In this document: positions 12,170 through 23,640 of the stretch, piece by piece | Numbering within the stretch: the first letter of the stretch is position 1 | How the letters are laid out: each line of letters opens with the position of its first letter | Source of the DNA: Platerodrilus igneus | Lineage: Eukaryota > Arthropoda > Insecta > Coleoptera > Lycidae | Reading direction: 5' to 3' | DNA: 64,000 nt | Assembly (NCBI GenBank): GCA_036346225.1 | Contig: JARFIW010001189.1 | Coordinates: 930,001 to 994,000, forward strand | Notes under the pieces: model-generated | What the model was told of the DNA's origin: nothing | Database searches by the model: none | Seen by the model: only the letters and a program-made list of their open reading frames with translations | Made by a program: the position numbers and the translations under genes

Positions 12170-14120
12170 CAGTATGAATTTGATTCACGTGGCTTTAATT
12201 CCGAGGCCAATAGGGACGAACTACAAAGGTCCATGCAGAGTGTTTATTGCATAGAACGCAATAAAGGATTTCCTTCTATTTTGTCGAATCTTATTTCGTT
12301 TCCGAATATGCAGCAGTCACAACTATTATAACTATTATACAAGAGCTACAACAGTCACTTACTGAATTTGATGGTGATGTCTTCACTTGTGTTTAATCGC
12401 ATTAGTTCCATGTGGCTTCACACAGAACGTCCCTCTAACAGAAACGGAATTCAAAAACCATTGTAAATTATTTCTTACTTTGGTCAATCTCAACAGTTCA
12501 TTTGAAACTAAAATAAAAACATTTCGTCGCGCTAGCACCTTATCAGAGACTCCGGCAGCTACTCCTGCGAACACTTTTACAGATGAGCCGAATCGAAATC
12601 GGACGAGGAACCTGAATCAGTCCCAGCTTCTCAATCTAGATCAATCCCTACTTTCCTTCCTACTTCCAATCATGGCCAACCAGTGTCAAAGTGGAATTTG
12701 AAATTTAGTGGAGATCCTAATGTACTTAGTGTATATGATTTTTTCAAAGGGTCGAAAAGCTCAGATTATCTCGTAACGTGTGTGAAACTCAAATATTTGA
12801 GTCAGTGATCGATCTCCTCGCTTTGCTGCGGTACCGGTGTAGCCGTCATTGGTTTTCTAATTGGTAGACCTTAGCAAATTTATTATTATGTCATTTTGAT
12901 TCGTCTGATTATAAGCGACGATTGTTTAATGATACCGCATGTAGAACCCAGGGTCCATCGGAAAAATTCATTGACTTTTCACGTACATGACTTCCATGTT
13001 TCGTCGGTATGGTTATCTAACAAAGAATCTTCAATTGTGAATTCATTGTATTTCGTAATCTTGCTCATTTGCTTATTGTCCGCTCCATGCAAGAATTAAA
13101 GGTCTAATGTTCGAAGTTGGAGTTTAAAAGTTTAGGGTTGGTAGTTATGTACTCCCTAGCCAAGACAAATACGCATACGTAGAACAGAATTTTGTTGGGA
13201 CTGGAAAAAACACTAGTACTGCACATGAACGACCATTCAAGATTCGTCTTGCACCTACTATTAAATCAAATACTTCTTCTGTAGCTTCTTCTGTTCCTAT
13301 TCCCGTGTCTACTTTTATTATCAGGTCACATGTTTCAACTGCGACCAAACTGGTCATGTGTCGACACATTCTATTCGTCCTCAAATACTTCATTGCTATG
13401 GTTGCGGGCATAAGGAAGTTACTCGACGCAACGCCACTGTCACATTTCTTCTGCCTCTATTTCTGCATTCGTTTCTGTACCTTTTCCTGGATGTCCTACT
13501 ACTAATAAAACATACTCTTCGAATGATTAATACTCCGCATTCTGCCCTTAACTATTTAAATCGTGATCAAACGTGATCAGACTGTGCCACGGGAACGATT
13601 TGAGTCAATAATTCAAACTAGTAACTTACAGATAGCAACCAAAGAGTTTGTTACTGCTGCCAAAGAAATTTCTGTCGTGTCTGCAATAACAGATGTAATT
13701 TAAGTTACGGTAACTAATAAATCTAGTGACAAAGAAAGCACTGTTGATGCTAGTAAATTAGTATCTATAATGCCCGTTGCTGTTGTTGAAAAAGCAAATC
13801 CTATTATAGCTGACATTTTACCTGATCCTGTTCCTTTATCTAACGTTGAAACTCTTACAACCAATTCTAAAAATAGACAGGCTTCTCTAAAAAATAAAGA
13901 ATTTTCAAAACCACAATCACCACTACCACCACCATCGCAACCATATCCTCAGCCACATGTTACAACTACAACACCAGCAGTAGTTCCTGTTTTGCAAAAA
14001 ACTGTCCAATCAATATTACCACCTGTACCAGTAACTCCACCAATGAAACCGACTAACAAGAGAAATAAGAGGCAGGAAATATTCTATGTTGATTCAAAAC
14101 CTGGAGATGTAGATTGGTGA
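12170..14120 (+). pseudogene. Decayed gag of a Ty3/gypsy-like element
   Basis: Readable in broken frames. A piece like SRGFNSEANRDELQ at about 12185 resembles the N-terminal helix-extended-loop region of some insect Gag proteins. A piece like WNLKFSGDPNVLSVYDFF at about 12690-12750 resembles the Gag core. A zinc-knuckle-like CFNCDQTGH near 13338 is followed by CYGCGHK near 13395; the final cysteines are lost. A proline-rich tail at 13770-14120 contains one PVPLSNVETL unit. Stops and frameshifts are frequent throughout. The proline-rich tail unit links it to the 39 bp repeat at 63752-64000. No pol was recognised downstream. Confidence 0.55.
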
Positions 14121-14330
14121 AGATTAGAAACCGAGTCAGCATCCTTAGGTATTTAGCACGTCGGGGACTTCAAACCTGCCCATTCTGAGAATCCTGATAG
14201 TCCAGACCTCGTTTCGTTTTCTTACTGGCGACGCAAACGTATTACAACCCACTCCTAGTCGTCTTCCTTCCCAGATTTCTATACTGACTCTGTCCTGCCT
14301 TAAGACTTGATTTTTGGACTTTACAGCTTT

Positions 14331-14823
14331 TGGTTTTCTTGTTGGCCCTGAATTTTCTAATGTGAGATATTCGAGTTTTTGTTGTAAAACTATTACTTCA
14401 GATCTATATTATGACTTGCATATCTTGTTATATTCTAACATGGATATTGTGATAAAACAGAAGTAGTTCTTTCTAATCGCCATGCTGAGTAAATTCTGTG
14501 TCAAATCTACCTAACTTTATCAGTAATAGCAGAAAAATAAGTGGGTTCCTACAGCTAATGACTTTAAAACGTGAGTTCCTGAAATTAGCTTATATGAAGT
14601 TGTTGTTTGAGAGATGAAATTTTTCCAACAACGAAATTATTTACATCAGTTGGAGCTAAATTACATTCAACTAATTCCACCCATCACTACGTAACATGCA
14701 TAGACATATATTCTAGGTCAGATAATCATTTGCTACTAGCTGTTTGTCAAGACAAGTTAAGAATTACTCTGTTCACTTCTATTTTTTCTAAATTTGATTC
14801 ACTTGGTTTTCTAGGAAAAGAAT
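14331..14823 (+). repeat. About 495 bp direct repeat, copy 2
   Basis: Partner of 10233-10728, same orientation. It ends about 45 bases before the RTE-like LINE fragment begins. Confidence 0.75.
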
Positions 14824-14867
14824 TTACTGTGAAATGTGAAATTTTTGGAGTGGAGACTTTAAGGTAA

Positions 14868-15118
14868 TTCATACAGGATCAGAGGAAGGAATTTCAGGTG
14901 TGGGGATAGTTATGCGAGAAAAGATAGAACAACGTGTACAAAATTACTTACAAAAGACCGAAGGAGTACTCATGGGTAGATTAGAATCTAAATCGGTAAA
15001 TACAGTAACAATACAAGTATACATGCCCACTTTTAGCTACAGTGAGGAAGAGGTAGAGCCGATCTACAAAGATATTGAAGACATTCCAAGAAGACATGAA
15101 AATCTATAATTACGAGGG
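14868..15118 (+). mobile_element. RTE-like LINE, piece 1 (endonuclease domain start)
   Basis: An open frame reads GVGIVMREKIEQRV, then TVTIQVYMPTFSYSEEEVEP. This is the middle of the apurinic-type endonuclease of RTE-clade non-LTR retrotransposons, which nicks target DNA. The frame stops at the BEL insertion point and the same domain resumes at 21348 with FNAVV and RGNRLVEFCDKY. Removing the BEL element and one target-site copy restores the order seen in the related piece at 62405-63420. The 5' end of the element is missing. Confidence 0.8.
15114..15118 (+). repeat. Target site duplication of BEL element (left)
   Basis: GAGGG precedes the 5' LTR and GAAGG (21343-21347) follows the 3' LTR. 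Five-base duplications are usual for BEL/Pao; one base now differs. Confidence 0.7.
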
Positions 15119-15346
15119 TGTTTACGATTGCAATAAGAATGAAAATTCCCTATTAGTTTAACCATTTCCCTTCCTTATAAAATGTGGTTCAAATACTTTT
15201 GCGCGTGTGCAAGTGTAGTGTAGTATGATAACAATCATTGTTTATTGAAACGTGTTCGTGTGAGTGTGGAAGACCAGGATCCCGTGCCGATCCTGAACTG
15301 CACTATCTTCACAGTCTTCATTACAGTCCGCTCTTAATACCTAACA
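15119..15346 (+). repeat. 5' LTR of BEL element (228 bp)
   Basis: It runs from TGTTTACGATTGC to ATACCTAACA. It lacks about 99 bases present in the 3' LTR between TCTTCGTTA and TTACAGTCCG. A TATAAAA box lies near 15177. The deletion is private to this LTR. Confidence 0.92.
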
Positions 15347-15353
15347 AAAGTTC

Positions 15354-15370
15354 TGGTTCTTCGAGCCGGA
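15354..15370 (+). promoter_or_regulatory. Primer-binding-site-like sequence of BEL element
   Basis: TGGTTCTTCGAGCCGG begins seven bases after the LTR end. Its complement would be a tRNA 3' end reading GGCTCGAAGAACCA. I am not certain which tRNA this is. Confidence 0.55.
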
Positions 15371-15640
15371 TTATTAAAAGACATTTTGTTTAATTGTGGG
15401 TGTATTAAAATATTTACATTAAATATTAAAATTAAAATTTATTGATAATCTGTGCATGTTTTCAAGTGATACACAAATTATTAGAAACTTACATTTAAGT
15501 ACAGAAACAGATGTGTGGGTATTGACGCTATTTATCTACACAGCTGTTTTATCACTTCTAGAGAAACCTGAGTTTATCTTAATAAACACAGTGTATTCCA
15601 ATTTCTATTTGGTAACTAATTCTTGTATATTTTGATTACA

Positions 15641-18600
15641 ATGTCAGAAAGAGAATTAAAAGTTTTGTTAGCTAATAGAGAAAAATTATACGCGTGCACA
15701 AATTCTTTTTGATTTGTCAAAAAAACGTTTTAAATGATCCAAGTAAAATTGATAACTTTGAATCAAAATATTCCAAACTGGAATATACTTACCGTGAATT
15801 TGAGAAAATTCAAAATGCAATTATGGATTTAACCTTGCGTTTTTCACCTGATCAAGAAGTTGATATAAAACCTCTATTGTCTTTTGAAGATCTGTATTTT
15901 CAAATCAAAGCGGTAGCGAAGAGAATTTTTCCTACTGTAATATCAACTTCGGGACCGTCTCATATATCCAGTAGCAGTTTACCAAAAATTAACCTACCCC
16001 GGTTTGACGGTTCGTTACGAAACTGGAAAGTTTTTTATGATAGTTATCGATCTTTGATTCATAATAACCAAGGCCTAACTAAAATAGAAAAGTTTCATCA
16101 CTTAATTAATGCTCTTTCAGGACCGGCATTGAGTATTGCCAAAAGTTTGCCACTGACAGAAATAAACTATGATATTGTTTTTGACATCTTGCTTGCAAAA
16201 TATGAAAATAAAAGAATATTAGCCGGCGATTTGCTAGATAGTAAGCAATTTCATACGGAAAATCTAAACAATTTTACGCAGTTTATCCAAACATTTTATG
16301 AAGCAGTAGTGTCATTAAGGGCCTTGCAAATACCCAAACTTGATGATTTTATTCTGTTTTACTTGGCATTCAGAATTCTGCCCAATGACACTAGAAAACA
16401 ATTTGAAGCGTCTAATATAGGCGTGGAAATTCCTACATTTGACCAATTAGTTAAGTTTGTACAAAATCAAATTCAGATTTTTGAGTTGTCAAAATTTCCA
16501 AATACTACTCAAAATGTTAAACCTTCACAAACAATAAAAGGTAACACAATTTTAACGCCAAATTCTAATTTACGGAGGTCGTTTGTTACTACTTCTTATT
16601 CGAAACCGTGCCCTTGCTGCAAAAATACGCATACAATTTACAGGTGCCCGAAGTTTTTGTCTTTGTCTCTTACCGACAAAAAGACCAAAGTTCAGGCTCA
16701 TAACCTGTGTTTCAATTGCTTGAAAGAGGACCACAGTGTCTATAATTGCAAATCGAAAACTAGTTGTTTTCATTGTGGTCGTAGGCATAATTCATTGCTT
16801 CATCCTACATTCGATTCGGATAGCACAAATAATGCCAATTCTGAACCCAGTATTATGACCCATGCGTCATTCGCTTCTGATAGTGAAAATATTGTTAATT
16901 CCGAATCTACTGTTTTGACCCATGCGTCATCTTGTGCTTCAGTACCACTACAAAATCAAATTGTCCTTTTAGGAACAGCTATTGTTCACATAAAAGATTC
17001 ATTCAACGTCTTTCAACCAGTCAGAGCGTTGATTGACTCGGGTGCTCAAACTTCATTTTTAACCGCGTCTTGCGCTCAAAAACTTGGTCTACATATTCAA
17101 AATTGCAACTTTACTGTTGCAAGCTTGGGTCAAAAACCCATATTAAATGACAAAGGTACATCTGATTGGTTAATTAAACCTTACAGTAGCGAGAAACCTC
17201 AGTTTAATGTAAAAACTGTATTAGTGCCAAGTATTACTGCCGAAATGCCCTCGGTAGAAATACCTACAAATATTGTAAATCAGTACAGGTATTTACATTT
17301 GGCGGATCCAAAATTTTATTTGCCGTCTAGAATTGAATTGTTACTCGGCGCTGACGTATATCCAGACCTGTTTACCGGCGAGAGGTTACGTCCCAGTGCT
17401 GATTCTCCATGGGCACTTAATAGTGTTTTTGGTTGCGTTATTACAGGTAAAAGTAATCTACGCTGTAGTGACCCTTCTACAAATATTCAAACTGTATTAT
17501 TTACATCACTAGCAGATTCGTTAGAAAACTTTTTACAAAAATTTTGGGAAATTGAAAATATTCCTGATCGTAAAATTATAAATCCAGATGAAGAGAAATG
17601 CGAACAAGTGTTTAAAAAATTTTATACTCGTACGAAGGAAGGTGCATTTGTGGTACCCTTGCCTTTCAAAACAAACAATTATCAATTTGGAAATACTTAT
17701 GATCTAGCACTCAACCGTTTATATAATTTAGAACGTCGCCTTGCTCGACAACCGCATCTTAAGAAAGATTATATAAATTTTCTTCGCGAATATGAAAGTT
17801 TAGGTCATATGGAATTTTCTAAAAATAGTGAGGACGCACGATACTTCATTCCACATCACTGTGTCGTAAAGCAGTCCAGCAGCATCACTGAATTAAGGAT
17901 GGTGTTCGATGCCTCTGCTCATTTACCTAAGTGTCAGTCGTTGAATGATGTGTTATATGTAGGTCCCAAGTTACAACGCGATATTGTTGAAATTATCATG
18001 CATTTTAGACTGCATCCGTTTGTGTTTAGCGCAGATATTAGTAAAATGTACAGGATGATCCATTTAAGACAGGAGGATCAACGTTTTCAGTTTATCTTGT
18101 GGTGTGAAAACCCCACACAAGCAATTAAGGCTTACCGTTTAAAAACCGTAACCTACGGTGTCTCGTCAGCTCCATATTTGGCGCTGAGAACTTTGGAGCA
18201 ACTCGCTCAAGATGGGGAGGAAAAATTTCCATTAGCTGCACAAGTATTACGTAGAGACACCTACGTCGACGATATTTTAACCGGAGCTTCATCAATCGAT
18301 ACCCTTTTAGAAATAAAAGAACAATTGTCAAACCTGTTAGCTTCAGGTTGTTTTAGTTTGCAAAAATGGACTTCTAATTGTCCTCAACTGTTGAAAACAG
18401 TTTCACCGGAACACAGAGAAACTTCCGTTTCACTTGAAGAAAGCGAAACACTTTATAGCCTCTTAGGTTTGCAATGGGATGCAAAATCTGATTCCTTTTG
18501 TTATAAGGTGCTTTCGTTGTCTCCAGTTTTTTCTAAACGAGCAATATTATCGAATATTGCTAAAATATTTGACCCTTTAGGATGGCTTACTCCAGTTATT

Positions 18601-19194
18601 TTTAAGGCAAAACATTTTATGCAAAAATTATGGTTAGCCCAATTAGGATGGGATGATCCCATTCTTGGCAACTTAAAGGTAGAATGGTCAGAATTTCTAC
18701 GAGAATATGACTTCCTAAAAAATATAAAAATCGACAGATATTTTTCTATACAATCGGTGGCACATAATGTTGTAGTAGGGTTTTCTGATGCGTCGGAATG
18801 CGGCTATTGCGCAGCTGTATATTTGGTCATTTTTAATGAAAAGGGTATAGTTGTTAAAACCAATTTGCTTATGGCCAAAAGTCGTGTAGCACCCTTAAAA
18901 TCTATGACGACACCCCGCTTAGAACTCAGTGGAGCATTGTTGCTATCTCGATTATTTAAATATGTAATTAATTCATTGAATGGTGTACTATCACTTCAAC
19001 CTAGCCTTGCCTTTACGGATAGTACAACTGTTTTAACATGGATCCGAACAGCGCCTCATTTACTTAAACCTTTTGTAGCAAACAGAGTAATTGAAATTAA
19101 TGAGAATATGCCTCATATAAAATGGCATCACGTCGACTCAAAAGAGAATCCCGCGGATTGTGGCTCCCGTGGCATCTCAGCATCACAATTATAA
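15641..19194 (+). pseudogene. gag-pol: BEL/Pao Gag-protease-RT-RNase H frame
   Basis: The likely original start is ATG at 15641 (MSERELKVLL...). That frame stops at 15710, and the main frame, open from about 15694 to 19194 (1166 codons), is reached only by frameshift. Domains by residue of the main frame: Gag core about 95-280 (LPRFDGSLRNWKVFYDSY); three Cys/His knuckle segments at about 306, 338 and 357 (CPCCKNTHTIYRC, CFNCLKEDHSVYNC, CFHCGRRHN); A17 aspartic protease at about 446 (LIDSGAQ); reverse transcriptase about 735-900 with RMVFDASAH and catalytic YVDD at about 856 (18263-18274); RNase H from about 1028 (FSDASECG) with FTDSTTVLTW at about 1107. It ends ADCGSRGISASQL, just where integrase should continue in frame. 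Confidence 0.93.
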
Positions 19195-20838
19195 TTCATC
19201 CCTTGTGGTGGGGTGGGCCTTTCTGGCCTAAGTACCATGTTTCTCAGTGGCGGACTTCAACCGCTTATACATTGAATGCGTCAGAAATAAATACGGAATT
19301 AAAATCCCACGCGCTGAATAAAGATTGTTATATTGCAGAAATTAAACCACCTGATTGTAACATTATTCGACGCTTCTCTAATTTTTTACGTTTGCAACGG
19401 GTTTTTGCCTGGTGTTTTCGTTTTATATTAAATTGGCGTGTCAATCGTGCGAATCTTAATTTCGGTTCCGTAACTTCTGAAGAAATACGTATTGCTACGT
19501 TTAAAATAGTAAAGCTAACTCAACAAGTACATTTTAGCAATGAAATCGTTTTGTTATCAAAAGGAGAACCTCCGTCTCATTCTCTTCGAAAACTAAGCGT
19601 TTGGATAGATCCCCTAGGTCTCCTCAGGGTGGGGGGTAAATTACAACATAGCAGTATGACTCAGGATGCTAAGCATTCTTTGTTGTTACAAAAAGAATGT
19701 TATTTATCTAAACTTATTATCGATTATTATCACATTTTTTATTTACAAGTAGGCCCTCGCAGCTTACAAGCTATTATTTGCCAGAAATTCTGGATTCTAG
19801 GCATTAGAAATGCCATCAGGTCTAACTTATCAAAATGCACGGTGTGCATTAGATTGAGAGCTAAGCCTAACCCGTATATGGCAAATTTACCGCCTCCACG
19901 TGTAACTCCATCACGACCTTTTTTAAATGTAAGGGTTGATTTTGGAGGACCCTTTATTATAAAAGAAAGCAAACGGCGTAATGCAAAACTACAAAAGGCG
20001 TATCTTGCATTATTTATTTGCATGCCCACCAAAGCCGTGCATTTAGAGGTAGTATCCGATCTTACTACAGATGCCTTTTTAACCGCTCTTGATAGATTTG
20101 TATCTCGAAAAGGTCTATGCAGCAACATATATAGCGACTGCGGTACAAACTTTAAGGGTGCGCAAAGACATTTATCTGAAGTTTTTGCCTACTTAGCCAA
20201 AACAGAGATCCAAGAAGAATTCACTAGTGGGTTAAGTAAAAACCAAATCGTGTGGCAATTTAACCCACCTTCCGCTCCACACTTTGGAGGGCTTTGGGAG
20301 GCTGGGATTTGTAGCGCAAAATATTACTTAAAACGGGTAACTAAAGACCAACCTTTAACTTTTGAAGAATTGACTACACTCTTTTCTAAATTAGAGGCAA
20401 TCATGAATTCTCGTCCTTTGTGCGATTTATCTCCTAACCCTAATGAGTATGCAGCTTTGACGCCAGGACATTTTTTAATTGGTTCATCGTTAGTTTCCGT
20501 TCCCGCATTTAATGACGTCAGCGATGTTTCCAATAATCGTCTTAATCGATGGCAGTTACTACAAAAAATGCAGTCTCATTTTTGGCATCGTTGGAGTTTA
20601 GAGTACCTTCATACCCTTCAACAACGTGCAAAATGGGATATTCATACAGTCAATTTAAAAATTGGTGATTTGGTTGTAATTATCGATCTAAATCGACCGC
20701 CACTAAATTGAAAATTGGGCAGAATCAAAAAAATTATCCCAGGTTCAGACAACATCGTCCGTGTTGTTTCTGTCCAAACTGCAACCGGTGTATTCACCCG
20801 GCCTGTAGTTAAGTTATGTCCACTACTCTTAAAGTAAG
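19193..20838 (+). pseudogene. pol: BEL/Pao integrase region
   Basis: This continues pol after a one-base frameshift near 19190, beginning IHPLWWGGPFW. Integrase joins the cDNA to target DNA. The zinc-binding part reads HIFYLQVGP near 19730, where family members usually have H at the Q position. The cysteine pair CTVC is intact near 19840. Catalytic D, D, E are all visible: VDFGGPF (about 19937), IYSDCGTNF (about 20130) and GGLWEAG (about 20290). TGA at 20709-20711 falls in PPLN-W-KLGRI, where Trp is expected, after which the frame runs on to a natural-looking stop at about 20836. So it carries three lesions: a frameshift, a lost zinc ligand and a late nonsense codon. Confidence 0.88.
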
Positions 20839-21004
20839 TGCAAGTATCACATGTTAACATTATTATTATTTGATTAAGTTTTTTCGTTTCTTAAGGTGTG
20901 AATTTTCTAATTTTTTTTAATTTGTGAAACATACGATATATGCACAGTATTAATTATAGTTAATATAAAACTTTTCTTTATTTCATTAGAAATCCTTTGA
21001 TTTC

Positions 21005-21015
21005 GGTGGGGGGAA
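21005..21015 (+). promoter_or_regulatory. Polypurine tract of BEL element
   Basis: GGTGGGGGGAA directly precedes the 3' LTR, the position of the plus-strand primer. Confidence 0.8.
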
Positions 21016-21342
21016 TGTTTACGATTGCAATAAGAATGAAAATTTCCTATTAGTTTAACTATTTCCCTTCCTTATAAAACGTGTTTCAAATACTTTTGCG
21101 CGTGTGCAAGTGTAGTATAATAACAATCATTGTCTATTGAAACGTGTTCGTGTAAGTGTGGAAGACCAGGATCCCGTGCCGATCCTGAACTGCACTATCT
21201 TCACTGTCTTCGTTATAGTTACCCACATCAATGTGCCGGTGAGTACCACAGATTATATAAGTTCCTTTAATATTTCTTTTACCTATTTCACCCGCAATTA
21301 TCCAGTATACCAACCCTTACAGTCCGCTCTTAATACCTAACA
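21016..21342 (+). repeat. 3' LTR of BEL element (327 bp)
   Basis: It runs from TGTTTACGATTGC to ATACCTAACA. It has the full internal segment missing from the 5' LTR. GAAGG follows as the right target duplication. Confidence 0.93.
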
Positions 21343-22071
21343 GAAGGATTTTAATGCAGTGGTAGATACGGGTAGGCAAGGAGCGGTAGTAGGTTTATTT
21401 GGTTTAGGCACGAGAAATAACAGAGGAAATAGGCTAGTAGAATTTTGCGACAAGTATAGTTTAACCATCACAAACACATTATTTCAACATCATGCTAGAA
21501 GACGATGCACGTGTAAGATGCTAGGAGATATACGAAGATATCAAATAGATTACATTATTGTTAAACAGCAGTTTAGGAATCAAGTAAAACACTGTAGAAG
21601 CTACTCAGAAGGGAATATAGACACTTATCACAACATCGTAATTATGAAGACCGCTCTTAAATTTAAAAATCTAAAAAAAGGAACGGAAAAGGCATTTTGA
21701 CTTAGAGAAACTAAAAGATAAGGATATTCACGAAAGATTTGAAAAAAGTCAAATGAATTACTGAAAGATATCGGGAAAGTTTTTTATACTAAGGAAGTAG
21801 AAACAGAATGAAATAACATTAAATCCAGCTTAGACATGGCAGCTAAAGATATTCTGGGGTATACACAAAAATAAAATAAGAAACCATGGATAACAAACGA
21901 TATCTTGAATCTAATAGAAGAAAAGCTAAAATACAAAAATAGATCAGATATAGCAGGAAAACAAAGATACAAAACCATAAAATGGGAAATTATTCGCAAA
22001 TATAGGAAGCTAAAGAACAATGGATTGATGATAAGTGAAAAGAGGCACAAACTAAGATGGGAATAGGAAAG
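21343..22071 (+). mobile_element. RTE-like LINE, piece 2 (endonuclease end and linker)
   Basis: This continues the LINE after the BEL insertion: FNAVV, then GLFGLGTRNNRGNRL, FCDKYSLTITNTLF, then RRYQIDYIIVKQ and the linker region before RT. The expected G-D before FNA is lost and later frames carry stops. It is interrupted at 22071 by a 652 bp insertion. A close relative is at 62405-63420 on the same strand. Confidence 0.85.
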
Positions 22072-22723
22072 TGTACGGCGGTGAATTTTGATAGTTCAAT
22101 TTAGTAGAGATTAATGAACTGTATATTTTTTATAGGCGTGAACAACAAACAAATAATTAAATGTCTTTTAAACAAAGCAAGTAGTCAAAGCATTTACGAT
22201 AGTACTCACCTGTGATTGTTTACGATTTGCGAAGAAACGATGCAGCATCTAATTAATTCCACGTGAAATGTGAAGTCTAGCGGCGTAGTGAAAATTCAGT
22301 ATGTAAAATGTTGAAAAAAGTTATAAGCGGGTTGATCCATTGCGGTTCCAACACACATTACAAACAAACTATTTTCACTACGGAACGAAAAGCTTCTTAC
22401 CGCAGTACATGCACGATCGATCAATGTTATCGATTCAAGCGACGAAAACTAACTTTTTATTGCAGTACATGCACGGTCGATGCGGTTAATTTAATAGTCC
22501 AAACGAAACTCGTAGAAACGTGGATTTTCCAAATCGATATCCAGTTGTTGGCTGCGCGCTAGCTAGAGCGTTCTGACACTCGCGGCACTGGCTATATGCT
22601 ATCGGAAACTCAAGGATTTTCTACTCTAAACTAATTTAAAAAGCGCGCATCGGATTTAACAATAAGCAACAAACTTAATGCGATAAAATTTAGGTTTTAA
22701 TTAATTTACATAAAGACGGAACA
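22072..22723. repeat. 652 bp insertion in LINE, candidate solo LTR
   Basis: Comparison with the uninterrupted LINE piece at 63190-63260 shows extra DNA here. It begins TGTACGGCGG, ends GACGGAACA (TG...CA) and is flanked by GAAAG and TAAAG, a 5 bp duplication with one mismatch. No coding sequence is seen. Two copies of gcagtacatgcacg(a/g)tcgat occur inside at about 22402 and 22462. A solo LTR explains this well; no other copy in the window confirms it. Confidence 0.5.
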
Positions 22724-22930
22724 TAAAGACAGACGAAGAATACAAACTAATTAGAATGACTTTTAGGGAACGCAAGAGGAAACGTTAATATAGAAAATGT
22801 AGAGAAAGTGGATAGATGGCAAGAATATATAGGGAATTTATATGCAGGAGAGGAACTAACAGCATTCGAACAAGAATCAGACCTTGAAAAGGATGACGAG
22901 ATATCCTGTACTTAGAGATGAGTTTGAATT
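22724..22930 (+). mobile_element. RTE-like LINE, piece 3 (start of RT region)
   Basis: The LINE resumes with NKLIRMTFRE, then GNVNIENVEKVDRWQEYIG, NLYAGEELTA and RYPVLRDEFEL, the lead-in to the reverse transcriptase of RTE-clade elements. It breaks off at about 22930 where the ~295 bp tandem repeat begins. A small deletion is seen relative to 63240-63300. Confidence 0.8.
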
Positions 22931-23640
22931 AGGCCAATGTAATACCTTCGGGCGAAGCATTAGAAAATCAAATGTTGGGGTCACAGAGACGAGACGTCTC
23001 TGTGGCTTCGTTAGCTCGCGTGTAACTACTAAGCCCGAGCTCCTGGATTCATTACGCACCGCTTGAAATATGTTAGGTAAGTATTTTTCACAAAAATAGT
23101 CGGTTTTTCAGATGAGGAGTAAAATGTAGGTATCGCGTGTGAATGTTGTCACGCATGTTAAAGATACCTACATTGTTTTGAACAGCAATAATTCGAGAAA
23201 ATTCAAAATTTCTAGATAAAAAAGTCAATTCCTGGCCAATGTAGTATCTTCCGATGGAGCATTGGAAAATCAAATGCAGGGTTACAGAGGTCAACGGCTT
23301 CTTGGATCAGACAGGTTTGCGTATAACTGCTAACTCCAAAATATGAATCGCATGAAAACTGTTAGGCGAGCATTTTTCACAAAAATATGCCCTCGTTCAG
23401 ATGAGAGGTAAAATAGGTCCTGCGTGTGAGTATTGTCACGCATGTTAAAGATTCATACCTTACATGGGACATCACATCAAGGTTTTGGCAATATTCAAAA
23501 TAAGATAAAAAAGAACTCGTTTCCTGGCAATGTAGTACCTTCGGGTAAAGCTTTGGAAATTCAAATGTAAGCGTCACATACGTCACAACTGGTATTGGCA
23601 AGTTAGAAAATATTTCGCGTGTAAACACTTACTTGTCCCG
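22931..23640 (+). repeat. About 295 bp tandem repeat, roughly 2.5 units
   Basis: The phrase ggccaatgtaatacctTCGG-like recurs at about 22931, 23233 and 23524. The phrase gtatttttcacaaaaata recurs at 23076 and 23365, and cacgcatgttaaagat at 23150 and 23440. The spacing is 289-302 bases. Diverged, non-coding and satellite-like. It abuts the broken end of the RTE-like LINE. Confidence 0.8.

Larger units (their letters stand above)
15119..21342 (+). mobile_element. BEL/Pao LTR retrotransposon, complete but defective
   Basis: The 6224 bp element has two LTRs with TG...CA ends, a primer-site-like sequence, Gag-Pol in BEL order (Gag, zinc knuckles, A17-type protease, reverse transcriptase, RNase H, integrase), a purine tract and an imperfect 5 bp target duplication. 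It sits inside an RTE-like LINE. The aligned parts of the LTRs differ at about nine bases plus a small gap over roughly 210 bases, counted by hand. There is also a 99-base length difference. The long Gag-RT frame is open, but the N-terminus, the RT-integrase junction and the C-terminus are each broken. Confidence 0.95.

Noticed and set aside
22877..23628. Similar minus-strand peptides (PKVLHW, PKVLHC) repeated every ~300 bases
   Set aside because: They reflect the tandem repeat itself, and the third unit is out of frame. No evidence of selection on the protein.
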